NCBI GenBank assembly: GCA_029858305.1 | Contig: JAOUFI010000008.1 | Span: 1 to 55,579, forward strand | Reading direction: 5' to 3' | DNA: 55,579 nt | Origin: Candidatus Thorarchaeota archaeon | GTDB taxonomy: Archaea; Asgardarchaeota; Thorarchaeia; Thorarchaeales; Thorarchaeaceae | Shown: positions 26,188-33,834 of the stretch, in pieces | How the letters are laid out: the number at the start of each line of letters is the position of its first letter | How positions within the stretch are numbered: position 1 is the stretch's first letter | The notes under the pieces: generated by a model | What the model saw: the letters and a program-made list of their open reading frames with translations, nothing else | What the model was told of the DNA's origin: nothing | The model's database searches: none | Position numbers and translations under genes: made by a program

Positions 26188-26264
26188 GTGGGCGTCGGTG
26201 AAGTATCATGGTAACTAACTACCATCGGTTACCACACCCAACTGATACCTTACTGTCGCCCGCC
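26188..26264. ncRNA. Long imperfect hairpin (candidate non-coding RNA)
   Basis: Sequence 26188-26208 pairs with 26243-26264 over about 21 positions with two mismatches and a few G-U pairs. The cores are GGGCG/CGCCC at the base and GTATCA/TGATAC at the top. The enclosed ~34 nt can form ATGGTA-N6-TACCAT or the alternative GGTAAC/GTTACC. A TCTTTT follows at 26265. Total length (~75 nt) is tRNA-like, but no T-arm or D-arm consensus fits. A TATA-like ATTATAAG overlaps its left flank. The rest of the 26064-26303 gap is featureless. Confidence 0.4.
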
Positions 26265-26303
26265 TCTTTTGAAGTCGTATTGTTTTGTAGATTGGCTTCG
26301 TAG

Positions 26304-26897
26304 ATGGCGCTAATGAAACGCAAGGAGAAGGGTGGAGTGTCAAATTCAATCTATTTTCTCAGACACGCGGAGACTTCTGTTGATCCCTCTCTACCAGTCA
26401 ATGAATGGTTAATTACCCCAAGAGGACTTCTTCGAGCACGTGAACTGGCAAGGTCAGAGGTCTTTGGTAAGATTGAAGGAATCGTCCATTCGAGCGAAAA
26501 AAAGGCGCGGCAGACTGCAGACGTTTTTGCTGAGGAACTTGCAGTGGATATTTATGAGATTCCAGAGCTTGCTGAGCTAAAGCGTCACCATGGAAAGTTT
26601 CTATCGAATCCAGAATATCGTTCGCTAGTGCGCGACACACTAACAGATTGGGATCACAGCGTTCGCGACTGGGAATCAGGTGCGGATGCAATACGCCGGT
26701 TTGTCGAGGGCGTGAAGAGAATCAATTTTATGTTCTATAGCAGGAATATACTCGCAATTTCACATGGTATTGTACTCACGCTCTATTTCTGTCAACTGCG
26801 CAATTTCCAATCCATTGCATACGAACGCTGGACACAAACGCCATTCTTAGCTTGGGGACTTGTCAGGGATGGACGAGTTCTCATTGATATTCTTTAA
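26304..26897 (+). CDS. Histidine phosphatase superfamily (phosphoglycerate mutase-like) protein
   Basis: A 197-residue protein. The catalytic signature 'FLRHAETS' (Arg20-His21) is followed by 'SSEKKARQTA' with the phosphate-binding Arg, and a second histidine in 'AISHGIVL' (His154). These are the conserved residues of the phosphoglycerate mutase/acid phosphatase branch. The substrate cannot be told from sequence; SixA-like, cofactor-independent mutase-like or sugar-phosphate phosphatases are all possible. The start at 26304 lies soon after the hairpin element. A second, less similar member of the superfamily is encoded at 37215-37910. Confidence 0.85.
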   Translation: MALMKRKEKGGVSNSIYFLRHAETSVDPSLPVNEWLITPRGLLRARELARSEVFGKIEGIVHSSEKKARQTADVFAEELAVDIYEIPELAELKRHHGKFLSNPEYRSLVRDTLTDWDHSVRDWESGADAIRRFVEGVKRINFMFYSRNILAISHGIVLTLYFCQLRNFQSIAYERWTQTPFLAWGLVRDGRVLIDIL

Positions 26898-26957
26898 GTA
26901 TGTATGCTTTCAGAACCTTTTTCTATTAAAAATAGCACATCCATTGAGTGATTAACT

Positions 26958-27473
26958 ATGACGTCGAAGATAACCAAAGAGATGATAACATCTTTTTCGA
27001 AGTTTAAGACAGCATGGGAGAAAGATGCGGACAAACCAGAGAATACGATTATGTACTATCTTATAGCCGCATTGAACATCGAGAAGGATCCCAAGCTGGC
27101 TGAGGCAATGATGACAGTTGTAGTTTCTAAGAAAGACTGTCTCGAAGATGGTGGATCCCCGTCGGGATTAAAACTTGGAAAAAGTGCAAAATACTATATT
27201 GGCCAATTCCAGCAGAACAAGAATATCGCTCGGTCATACATAGGTGGTACAAATACCAATAGCTACAAGATTGATAGCAAGGTACTGACAATGACAGTTG
27301 TAAGCAAACAGGACATCAGCGGAGGTGTCAAGATCTTCATTCAGAGCGGTGGAAAAGATATGGCCACTCCTGTGCAACTTGCTAAGAATAATGAAGGTCA
27401 GTGGAAACTCACGAACTACAGCTCTATCTGTACTGGTGTAAAGAAGACAGTCGAAGAAGAAGGCGATTTCTGA
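26958..27473 (+). CDS. Uncharacterised protein resembling DUF6935
   Basis: A 171-residue soluble protein. The arrangement of an N-terminal helical part ('NTIMYYLIAALNIEKDPKLAEAM'), a central 'KYYIGQFQQNKNIARSYIGG' and a C-terminal 'GGVKIFIQSGGKDMATPVQL...GQWKLTNY' is like a family of uncharacterised proteins common in Bacillota (DUF6935, from memory; not searched). No catalytic residues are apparent. A possible bacterial origin would fit the other bacterial-type genes here (uvrABC). It follows the histidine phosphatase by 60 bp on the same strand; the ATG lies shortly after an AT-rich stretch with no clear Shine-Dalgarno. Confidence 0.65.
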   Translation: MTSKITKEMITSFSKFKTAWEKDADKPENTIMYYLIAALNIEKDPKLAEAMMTVVVSKKDCLEDGGSPSGLKLGKSAKYYIGQFQQNKNIARSYIGGTNTNSYKIDSKVLTMTVVSKQDISGGVKIFIQSGGKDMATPVQLAKNNEGQWKLTNYSSICTGVKKTVEEEGDF

Positions 27474-27577
27474 ACAACTTGGTACTATTTTGGATTCAAA
27501 AAACCCTTCAACCTCTACTCAATTCTGGATGCCTCAAGTTGTCCTGTCACAGCAGGACAACTGTGAGCTTTCTCATT

Positions 27578-27982
27578 TCAATCTTCAATCAGATCTTTTT
27601 CTATGGCATCAATCAATTCATCCGACTTGGCTTCAGATTGGCGTGAATATACTTTGAACTCCTTATTGCAATTAGCGCATCTGACTTTTATTGGAAACTC
27701 CTCTGTCTTCATTCGATAGGAATAGATTGCCTTACAATGAGGACATGTCAGTCTTGTGTATTCTATCAATGAATCAGCATTGACTACTAGTTCGACGTGC
27801 CCACAAGATTTGCAAAGAATCGCTTCTAGTGGAGTAGAATCAAGCTCATCTTTTTGGTCTGAAATCCTAGTGAATTCCATTGGCGATTTAAGATGGGGAT
27901 AATAATGATACTCAAAGATGACTCCGCTCTGGAGATTGGCATTCCCACATCTAAGACAACTTCTACTCTTCATCCAGTTCAC
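27578..27982 (-). CDS. Multi-zinc-ribbon protein
   Basis: A 134-residue protein with four CxxC knuckles: 'CLRCGN' near residue 9, 'CKSCGH' near 57, 'CPHCKA' near 80 and 'CANCNK' near 103. The pairs can form two zinc ribbons. The C-terminal tail is acidic ('DELIDAIEKDLIED'). Proteins of this make-up often act as transcription- or translation-associated adaptors, but no specific family is recognised. The ATG at 27982 and another ATG three codons later are both possible starts. It is convergent with the DUF6935-like gene. Confidence 0.7.
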   Translation of the reverse strand: MNWMKSRSCLRCGNANLQSGVIFEYHYYPHLKSPMEFTRISDQKDELDSTPLEAILCKSCGHVELVVNADSLIEYTRLTCPHCKAIYSYRMKTEEFPIKVRCANCNKEFKVYSRQSEAKSDELIDAIEKDLIED

Positions 27983-28128
27983 TCGCTTTTTCTTAGCGCG
28001 AGCGCCATTAAGGTCTTTGTAGATTTACTTCGTGCATACTATCAATGAAGTGGCATCGCCAAGTCACAGCTGTTTCAGTTTTACCAGCTTAATCACTATT
28101 TCATAACACAATTAATTAGTAAGCGAAA

Positions 28129-28140
28129 TACTTATATATT
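28129..28140 (+). promoter_or_regulatory. TATA box of the small-gene unit
   Basis: TACTTATATATT is a strong archaeal TATA element. The start site is expected near 28156, ahead of the two very small genes at 28208 and 28351. A 17-codon frame beginning at ATG 28161 would be almost leaderless but is too short to judge. Confidence 0.5.
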
Positions 28141-28207
28141 GTAATACGTAATACAAATACATGCAAGCCAAAAGACTTCGATTCGCGGGGTTGAGGTTTG
28201 GAGAGGA

Positions 28208-28327
28208 ATGGTGACCAAGATGACTGATGGAACGAAAGATGGTGAAGCCTTCGCAAGACGAAGAAATCGAAATTCGGGTCTCAAGACGCTTGATTCCCTG
28301 TACTATGAATATACTCGCACAAAGTGA
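28208..28327 (+). CDS. Very small basic protein (39 aa)
   Basis: The ATG at 28208 (alternatives GTG 28211 and ATG 28220) opens a 39-codon frame. A Lys/Arg-rich middle ('FARRRNRNSGLK') leads to the ending 'LDSLYYEYTRTK'. The ending resembles those of the small proteins at 3969, 28351 and 32732 (Leu/Tyr-rich last 10-15 residues). It sits in a compact transcription unit with its own TATA box at 28129 and a hairpin plus T-run at 28486-28536, together with the 28351 ORF. The ribosome site is ambiguous. No known family. Confidence 0.45.
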   Translation: MVTKMTDGTKDGEAFARRRNRNSGLKTLDSLYYEYTRTK

Positions 28328-28350
28328 TCTAAGAGAATGAGGTGAAAAAT

Positions 28351-28449
28351 ATGGCACTATCAAAGAATGAAAAGCGAAAGTTGAACGGGACTAAGAGAAT
28401 TCCTTCTACTGAAGCTCTCGCATATGCATGGCTCTACAGAGAGTTGTAG
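28351..28449 (+). CDS. Very small basic protein (32 aa)
   Basis: The ATG at 28351 is preceded by GAGGTGA (28338-28344) with a 6-nt spacer, an excellent archaeal Shine-Dalgarno. The 32-residue peptide begins with a basic stretch ('SKNEKRKLNGTKR') and ends 'EALAYAWLYREL'. Together with the 28208 peptide it forms a two-gene mini-operon closed by a terminator-like hairpin. I have no functional assignment; possible roles are a small nucleic-acid-binding or membrane-associated peptide (inference from charge and aromatic end). Confidence 0.55.
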   Translation: MALSKNEKRKLNGTKRIPSTEALAYAWLYREL

Positions 28450-28485
28450 AGACTGCAGTATCAGTCATCTATGGTCCAAATTGAG

Positions 28486-28536
28486 AGAGTGTACTCAGAT
28501 TCAAACTCTGAGCACTCTTCTCACAATTTCTTTTTT
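28486..28536 (+). terminator. Hairpin plus T-run terminator
   Basis: AGAGTG-TA-CTCAGA (28486-28499) pairs with TCTGAG-CACTCT (28507-28518): twelve base pairs interrupted by a 2-nt bulge, 7-nt loop. A T-rich tract with six consecutive T (28531-28536) follows. It ends the small-gene unit just before the promoter of the 28575 gene. Confidence 0.6.
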
Positions 28537-28574
28537 CTCGGGGATTTTATACTATCTAATTGATACTCATTATC

Positions 28575-28901
28575 ATGGGGGCGCAAGTCAACATTCAATC
28601 ATCGAATTACCTCGTTCACGATGCCAGAGGTCTTCTAGAGAATGATATCGTCTATTATACTGCAGTCAAGATCGCAGATGCGATCATGGAGGGAATAAAT
28701 CAACTGACCTATTCCAACACAATTGAGTTAGCAACTCTGTTTATCACAAGCTCTGGTGCTCAACTCGTGCTCCTGGCGAGGTCATTTGACAAAGAACTCA
28801 TTGCACCAGCATTCCGTAGCATGTTGCGCGGCGTGACTTTTGATACTGAATCTGGGTATCTTCACAAGTATGTGATTCCCATCCTTGAAAACGAGAGTTG
28901 A
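28575..28901 (+). CDS. Hypothetical protein (108 aa), leaderless
   Basis: A 108-residue protein from ATG 28575. TTTTATACT (28544-28552) is a TATA box about 26 nt upstream, so transcription should begin at or next to this ATG (leaderless mRNA). This decides it over the TTG at 28560. The sequence alternates helical and strand-like segments ('DAIMEGINQLTYSNTIELATLFITSSGAQ' region, residues ~37-65), with no known domain that I recognise. There are no transmembrane segments. The downstream aminotransferase starts about 115 bp later with its own ribosome site. Confidence 0.6.
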   Translation: MGAQVNIQSSNYLVHDARGLLENDIVYYTAVKIADAIMEGINQLTYSNTIELATLFITSSGAQLVLLARSFDKELIAPAFRSMLRGVTFDTESGYLHKYVIPILENES

Positions 28902-29018
28902 GTCACGAAATTAACAAAGCTCTTCATGTTTATGGAAGAATTGCCAATCACTCGAACTTGAGTAGAATTCATTAGTCACTATATCTCCTTTTAATTGAAC
29001 CACTAGGAGACAATTGTG

Positions 29019-30149
29019 ATGAAGCTTGAGCGTTTTAATCTTGAACGTATTCAATCTGAATGGGAGCACCGTGTAGAGCTCAATCTGAGTGAGAGTGGAG
29101 TCGAGCCGCTTAGAATCAGAGAGTTGCTTAACACTCCTGAACTGAAAGAACAGCTTTTGGACATCCAATTAGGCTATTCTCAAACCAATGGAACAATTCC
29201 ACTAAGGCGAGCGATTGCCCAATACTATCCTGGGTGCGGAGCTGACAATATAGTTGCTACCAATGGTGGCGCGGAAGCCAACTTTCTTGTCACCTGGAGA
29301 TTCTTCCATGAAAATCCCTCTCGACATGAACTGGTGTTCATGATTCCAAATTACATGCAGATGAGTGGTGTGTGGAAATCTCTTGGAGGAAAGGTCAAAA
29401 CATTCAAGCTTAAGATTGAGAATAACAAATGGATTCCGGATATTGAGGAACTGAAGTCTCAGGTCACAAAGAAGACCATGGCTATTGCAATTTGTAACCC
29501 GAATAATCCAACGGGCTCAATCATCACTGATAGTGATTTGGAAGCAATAGTCGAAATTGCATCTGAGAAGGATGTATGGATTATCTCGGATGAAATATAC
29601 AGAGGTGCCGAATTGCAAGAAATGAAAGCACCTTCAATGCATGGCCGCTATGAAAAAACCATCATTACATCGAGTCTATCCAAGGCCTATGGCCTTCCAG
29701 GACTCCGTGTGGGTTGGGCTATTTGTCCCTCAGAACAAGTCGCCACGGAACTATGGACGTATTCTGATTATACAACTATCTGTCCTTCGAAAGTGAGTGA
29801 TTGGCTTGCAACATTGGCTCTGAATCCTAAGGTGCAGGTTATGATAGAGAAACGAACAAGACAGCATATCCGGGATAATTGGTCTATCATGCAAAAATGG
29901 CTGGATTCTCACTCTGACATACTCGAGTGTATCTCACCCTCTGCAGCTGCTATATGCTTTATCAAACAAAATACTGGAATACCATCCTTGGATCTGGTGA
30001 TGCGGCTCATAAAAGAGAAGAGTGTTCTGATATCTCCTGGCGAGTATTTTGAGATGCCTGGATTCATTCGGATTGGATTTGGCTCCAGGAAAGAGTATCT
30101 TCAGGAAGCATTGGGTCGGATATCTGAGCTTCTTAACTCCATGAGATAG
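29019..30149 (+). CDS. PLP-dependent class I/II aminotransferase
   Basis: A 376-residue fold-type I aminotransferase. PLP is held by the motif 'SLSKAYGLPGLR', whose Lys (about residue 222) forms the Schiff base. The cofactor-binding 'NPNNPTG' (about 168-174), 'DEIYRG' and C-terminal 'RIGFG' (substrate carboxylate Arg) are all present. It resembles the aspartate/aromatic aminotransferase branch; the amino acid substrate cannot be resolved here. The ATG at 29019 has GGAG 9 nt upstream; a GTG one codon earlier (29016) is equally possible. It is convergent with the membrane/zinc-ribbon protein gene at 30175. Confidence 0.92.
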   Translation: MKLERFNLERIQSEWEHRVELNLSESGVEPLRIRELLNTPELKEQLLDIQLGYSQTNGTIPLRRAIAQYYPGCGADNIVATNGGAEANFLVTWRFFHENPSRHELVFMIPNYMQMSGVWKSLGGKVKTFKLKIENNKWIPDIEELKSQVTKKTMAIAICNPNNPTGSIITDSDLEAIVEIASEKDVWIISDEIYRGAELQEMKAPSMHGRYEKTIITSSLSKAYGLPGLRVGWAICPSEQVATELWTYSDYTTICPSKVSDWLATLALNPKVQVMIEKRTRQHIRDNWSIMQKWLDSHSDILECISPSAAAICFIKQNTGIPSLDLVMRLIKEKSVLISPGEYFEMPGFIRIGFGSRKEYLQEALGRISELLNSMR

Positions 30150-30174
30150 TGTTTCAATTCTGTCTTAGAGAGAT

Positions 30175-31449
30175 CTATTCTGATCGAATCACATCATATA
30201 CTGTTCTGCACTTTGTACAACTGATGATCTTATTATTGTGTGTAGAATTCATATGCAGTTGTGTTCTTGCATTACAAAATGGACAGTCCGCTACGAATTC
30301 TTCAGGCTTTTGGACAATCTGCTCTGTCTGAACAATGGTCTTGATGCCTGCTGCAACGAAACGTCCAATGAATCCATAAATTATCAGATATATTCCGATT
30401 CTAATGATGAACAGTATAATCCAGACGATTGATGCACCGTTCACTCCCATCATTATTGTAAGACCTGAAATGATTGCTGCATAAGACACATCTAACAAAA
30501 TACCAGGAATTCCAAATAGATAGACCATTAGAAATAGCATGGTGCCATGAACGAAGACACTCTTCCAATATGTTGATGAATCCATTTTCCATATTAGCTT
30601 GGAGAGAAATGTGTTAATAGCTCCAAGTAGGAATAGAAATAGAATACTTGAGGGTATCATTATTAGAGACAGTGCTAGGATGTCGCCAGCTAGTATACCA
30701 ATTGCCAGGGTCAATTGTGCGCTCAGAAAAGCTACAGGTATCATGAAAAATCCAATAATAAACGACCCGAGCAACATCAAAAGTACGTATAATGTTCCAT
30801 GCGCTAAATATCTAGGCAACGTCTGCTTCAGACCTTTTTCATATGGCTGCCATTTTGAGAGATCTGGTGTAGCTAATACCATTGCTTGGCTCCTGTCCCT
30901 CGTTGTTATAATCGAGTCCTGAAGCGGGACTATTCGAGAAGCAATGGGAATATCCGAGAAGCCAATGCCAATAAATCTACCAAGGTATCCATCAATTGTG
31001 GCATAGATTATGAATCTGGGGATGGCAATGCTTACTAGAACCAGTATGTCTGGATTTGAATATAAGTAGTCAAAAAGAAGCGTTGGAATACCAGCAACAA
31101 ACATTAGGAGTGCGAGAATGCCTCCGTGTCCAAAAAGGCTTTTAATTTTCGTTGAGGGTTTTACTTTCCAAATACGTCGCGATAGCTGCACATTAATGAA
31201 ACCTATAATGATCATGCCTAGGAAGAATGCACTGCCAAGCATTACCACAACAAGTATCCATCCGACAAGATTGCTACCTGTTGCCACTTCGGCAATAACC
31301 GCCATCGCAAGGAAAAGAGTTCCTATCAATGAAAGGAGAAACACTCCAAAGACTGCCAGAACTGAGTATAATGCTCCATGTATGAAATACTTCATGAAGT
31401 CCTGCATGAAGCTTTTCTCTCGCAGCGGTTGATTCTCTATTTTAGACAA
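30175..31449 (-). CDS. Two-module membrane protein with C-terminal zinc ribbon
   Basis: About 424 residues from TTG 31449, which has GGAGG ten nt upstream; the frame also extends to 31479. Two homologous membrane modules of about four helices each are visible, starting 'MKYFIHGALY' and 'PRYLAHGTLY'. Each contains a G-x-I-N-x-x-L-S-x-x-I-W motif ('GFINVQLSRRIW', 'GAINTFLSKLIW') and then 'FGHG'/'FVHG' and 'GIPxxLxD'. The C-terminus is a zinc ribbon ('CPFC...CTKC'). It is a duplicated version of the module in the proteins at 16265, 25371 and 54411. The function is unknown. Confidence 0.8.
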   Translation of the reverse strand: MSKIENQPLREKSFMQDFMKYFIHGALYSVLAVFGVFLLSLIGTLFLAMAVIAEVATGSNLVGWILVVVMLGSAFFLGMIIIGFINVQLSRRIWKVKPSTKIKSLFGHGGILALLMFVAGIPTLLFDYLYSNPDILVLVSIAIPRFIIYATIDGYLGRFIGIGFSDIPIASRIVPLQDSIITTRDRSQAMVLATPDLSKWQPYEKGLKQTLPRYLAHGTLYVLLMLLGSFIIGFFMIPVAFLSAQLTLAIGILAGDILALSLIMIPSSILFLFLLGAINTFLSKLIWKMDSSTYWKSVFVHGTMLFLMVYLFGIPGILLDVSYAAIISGLTIMMGVNGASIVWIILFIIRIGIYLIIYGFIGRFVAAGIKTIVQTEQIVQKPEEFVADCPFCNARTQLHMNSTHNNKIISCTKCRTVYDVIRSE

Positions 31450-31532
31450 TATGACAATGCCTCCAGACAAGCAAGTCAATCACTGCAAAACAATTCCTCA
31501 AGATAAATCTTGGTGAAGACTTTGAACAAAGA

Positions 31533-32405
31533 TTATCCTCGGAATGAGATACCTAAGAGCTGTTCTGTCCTCTGCCACAATTGCTTTTGAAGTTCTTCAT
31601 CATAGCTGATTACTGCTGATTGTTTTGGCTTGCAATTCACAAAATACTCGCCGTTTGCTCCCTTAATCTCTGGAGAGGATGCAAGATAGATTGAGGTTTC
31701 TGCACCCTTTTCTGGACTCTTAAGCAGTGGCCCGAACATTCTAAACATAAGCTTCCTTGCCCTAGATGCGTCATTCTGCCCAAATCGCGTTCTAACAACG
31801 CCCGGGTGGAGGACATTAACGGTGACACCGGTACCATCAAGATATCGTGCTAGAGAATATGTGAACATAACATTCATGAGCTTGGCATTGGCATAGGGTC
31901 CTAACTGACCATACTTCTTTTCGCTCTGCAGATTTTCAAAGTCTATTTTCCCTCTTAGATGAGCCGCGGAGCTCACATTGATAATACGTGATGGGGCACT
32001 TGCCTTCAATCTATCTAGCAACTCATGTGTGAGAAGAAACGGCGCAAGATGATTGAGTGCAAATGTTCTCTCAAGTCCATCAATAGTCATTTCCTTCTTC
32101 GGGAAAATCCCTCCTGCATTGTTGATGAGCACATCCAATCGCGAGTGAGTCTTCTTGAAGTCTGATGCGAGTCCACGGACCTCCTCAATTGAAAACAGAT
32201 CAGCTACCATCAGTTCAATTGACTCATTTCTAGTCTCCTTTGCGATTTCCTGACGAACTTCTTCTCCAGCCTCACGATTTCTAACGGCCATCACCACAGT
32301 AGCACCCATCTTTGCCAAGGCTCGTGAAGTTTCTCCACCAATTCCAGAATTGGCGCCTGTTATCATACATACCTTGCCTGTCATATCTATTGAATACCTA
32401 TCCAT
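31533..32405 (-). CDS. Short-chain dehydrogenase/reductase (retinol dehydrogenase-like)
   Basis: A 290-residue SDR. NAD(P)-binding 'TGANSGIG' is at residues 16-23, with 'NNAG' at 95-98, catalytic Ser in 'NVSSAAH' (about 145-146), Tyr171 and Lys175 in 'YANAK'. 'AVRNREAG' after the second strand suggests NADP preference (Arg). It is most like the RDH/WWOX-type branch that reduces aldehydes and ketones. The promoter carries TAACAATAGTTA between TATA and start, linking it to the exporter/flavoprotein genes; a role in removing toxic carbonyl compounds would fit but is inference. Confidence 0.92.
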   Translation of the reverse strand: MDRYSIDMTGKVCMITGANSGIGGETSRALAKMGATVVMAVRNREAGEEVRQEIAKETRNESIELMVADLFSIEEVRGLASDFKKTHSRLDVLINNAGGIFPKKEMTIDGLERTFALNHLAPFLLTHELLDRLKASAPSRIINVSSAAHLRGKIDFENLQSEKKYGQLGPYANAKLMNVMFTYSLARYLDGTGVTVNVLHPGVVRTRFGQNDASRARKLMFRMFGPLLKSPEKGAETSIYLASSPEIKGANGEYFVNCKPKQSAVISYDEELQKQLWQRTEQLLGISFRG

Positions 32406-32430
32406 CTCAACTTACCAACTCAAAATACTT

Positions 32431-32451
32431 TAACAATAGTTATTAATATAT
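32431..32451. promoter_or_regulatory. SDR promoter: operator TAACAATAGTTA (site 4) and TATA
   Basis: TAACAATAGTTA at 32431-32442 is identical to the exporter site. On the minus strand a TATATATTAA element (32451-32442) precedes it, with the SDR start at 32405. A perfect AGGAGGTGA (32452-32460) begins on the plus strand right next to it. Confidence 0.7.
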
Positions 32452-32461
32452 AGGAGGTGAC

Positions 32462-32551
32462 ATGTTTTCTTCAATTGTGATATTCCTTTTTTCTGCAGAA
32501 CCATGCAAATTTGACATCTGTGAGAGACCAAACAGCCTTATGAAACCTTAA
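32462..32551 (+). CDS. Possible 29-aa peptide behind a perfect Shine-Dalgarno
   Basis: AGGAGGTGA (32452-32460), the full complement of the archaeal anti-Shine-Dalgarno, ends 1 nt before an ATG (GGAGG core 4 nt away). The frame encodes 29 residues: hydrophobic start 'MFSSIVIFLF', then 'EPCKFDICERP' with two cysteines. It is divergent from the SDR and would share its operator. A T-run occurs at about 32577-32583. It could be chance; the spacing is short. From here to 32685 nothing else is seen. Confidence 0.25.
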   Translation: MFSSIVIFLFSAEPCKFDICERPNSLMKP

Positions 32552-32685
32552 AACAAGTGAAAAAATATCAAGAATGTTTTTTTACACGCATAAAGTAGTC
32601 ATAGATTTGTAGACATACTAAAAGGCTACCATGTTTGATTTCTACAGGTCTCGAAACAATTGAATTTGTTTGTATTATGTCATAC

Positions 32686-32718
32686 CCTGCAGATAGTTCT
32701 GAATAGAACTGCTGCAGG
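32686..32718 (+). promoter_or_regulatory. Strong leader hairpin before the 32732 ORF
   Basis: CCTGCAG (32686-32692) pairs with CTGCAGG (32712-32718), and AGTTCT (32695-32700) with AGAACT (32705-32710) around a GAAT loop: 13 pairs with one small internal loop. It ends 13 nt before the ATG at 32732 and could control translation of the small ORF and the genes behind it. Confidence 0.5.
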
Positions 32719-32731
32719 ATGCAAGAAAACT

Positions 32732-32857
32732 ATGACTTTCGAAAAGAAGGATACTACAAGCAATCAGCGCCCTGCCAGAATAAAGAAACCACAAAATTCA
32801 CTGGCTGAGAATATGTCATTATACGAGTTCGCTCGTATATACTATGACGGCCCATGA
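32732..32857 (+). CDS. Very small basic protein (41 aa), first gene of a TPR/membrane operon
   Basis: The ATG at 32732 opens a 41-codon frame beginning 'MTFEKKDTTSNQRPARIKK' and ending 'ENMSLYEFARIYYDGP'. The basic N-terminus and Leu/Tyr-rich end resemble the small proteins at 3969, 28208 and 28351. The codons for its end lie in a perfect 8-bp hairpin with a TTCG loop (32820-32839). The TPR gene starts 31 bp downstream, so this is probably the lead gene of a three-gene operon. The ribosome site is weak or hidden by the leader hairpin. Confidence 0.45.
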   Translation: MTFEKKDTTSNQRPARIKKPQNSLAENMSLYEFARIYYDGP

Positions 32858-32888
32858 TGGTGTGAATTGATGCAGGGAGGTGGAACCG

Positions 32889-33422
32889 TTGTCAGAATCC
32901 GAAATGGATGAAAAACAAATACTAGGTCATCTACAAGCTGTGATGCAGATGGTTTCAATTGCTCTCTATGAACAGGAAGGTGTTGCAGGCACTCTTGAGG
33001 GAATTGAACCAGAGTATGCATGTTTGAGATCAATGATGCTTGAACCTCAGAATCCTACGATGTGGAATGCATTCGCCATTGTGTACATGATGATCAATAT
33101 GTACGATGATGCCCAGGATGCGATAGAGAGGTCTCTGAATCTGGACACAAGCATTCCCTGGACTTGGTCCATCTGGGGTGACCTACTTAGCCTTCTTGGA
33201 GATGATACTGAATCACTGCGCGCATATCGCATGGCTGCTGAGTTGGGTTCAGAAGAACCCCATATTCTTCAACGGCTTTTACATCACTACAAAGAACGGG
33301 GATGTCATCCTGAAGCACTCTCCCTTCTGGAGCAGTTAATCCCTCAATGTCCTGATGATCAATCGTTATGGGACATCTACACCGACTGTTTCCAGCGCAT
33401 CGGCCACCAAATCCATGCATAG
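32889..33422 (+). CDS. Small TPR protein
   Basis: About 177 residues from TTG 32889, preferred over GTG 32880 because GGAGGTG (32875-32881) is spaced 7 nt before it. TPR-like helices include 'WNAFAIVYMMINMYDDAQDAIERSL', the central 'LLGDDTESLRAYRMAAEL' and 'HPEALSLLEQLIPQCPDDQSLWDIY'. No enzymatic domain. Its stop (TAG 33420-33422) overlaps the start of the next gene (ATG 33415), indicating translational coupling with that membrane protein. Confidence 0.75.
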   Translation: MSESEMDEKQILGHLQAVMQMVSIALYEQEGVAGTLEGIEPEYACLRSMMLEPQNPTMWNAFAIVYMMINMYDDAQDAIERSLNLDTSIPWTWSIWGDLLSLLGDDTESLRAYRMAAELGSEEPHILQRLLHHYKERGCHPEALSLLEQLIPQCPDDQSLWDIYTDCFQRIGHQIHA

Positions 33423-33834
33423 GATAGTGTTAAAGGACGTACTTGTATTCCCCAACTGGGGTCTATCTTTGGCGAATTATAGACGTATAGCTATTGCGAC
33501 AATCACTGGTGCCCTCCTTGGCATATTATGCATCATTGGAGTCGGGGCGCGTATTCAAGGTGGTTATTCCGAAAACACAATCTACCTACTTGCCGTCTGG
33601 TATAATCGAGTAATAATGGGTCTCCTTATTGGAACAGCAGGTGATATTACCATAATCAGAAGCACCAAAGAGAAGAATTACGGAAACGCAATCCTCAGGG
33701 GTCTCATATTTGGATTAATCCTTACATCGGCAACATTATTGCTCTCCACTACTATCTTTGACCTCATTGGATGGCTTGCCGGACTCGCCTATGGTCCAAT
33801 CATCGACATAGTGGCTACGGCTATGGAGAAATAG
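33415..33834 (+). CDS. Membrane protein coupled to the TPR gene
   Basis: About 140 residues from ATG 33415 ('MHRIVLKDVL'); an in-frame GTG/ATG further upstream would lie inside the TPR gene and is less likely. Hydrophobic helices at about 28-48, 55-75 and 95-130 with 'GNAILRGLIFGLILTSATLLL' give a three- or four-pass membrane protein. No known family. The overlap with the TPR stop and the upstream small gene suggests a small membrane complex encoded by one operon. It ends convergently with the 33821 gene (14-bp overlap). Confidence 0.7.
   Translation: MHRIVLKDVLVFPNWGLSLANYRRIAIATITGALLGILCIIGVGARIQGGYSENTIYLLAVWYNRVIMGLLIGTAGDITIIRSTKEKNYGNAILRGLIFGLILTSATLLLSTTIFDLIGWLAGLAYGPIIDIVATAMEK

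Noticed and set aside
26190-26261. 72-nt segment with GGGCGTC.../...GTCGCCC ends, considered as a tRNA
   Set aside because: It has no T-arm consensus and no D-arm/anticodon arrangement; a long imperfect hairpin explains it better.
28911-29168. 85-codon minus-strand frame opposite the aminotransferase start
   Set aside because: It overlaps the clearly supported aminotransferase start, with no promoter of its own.
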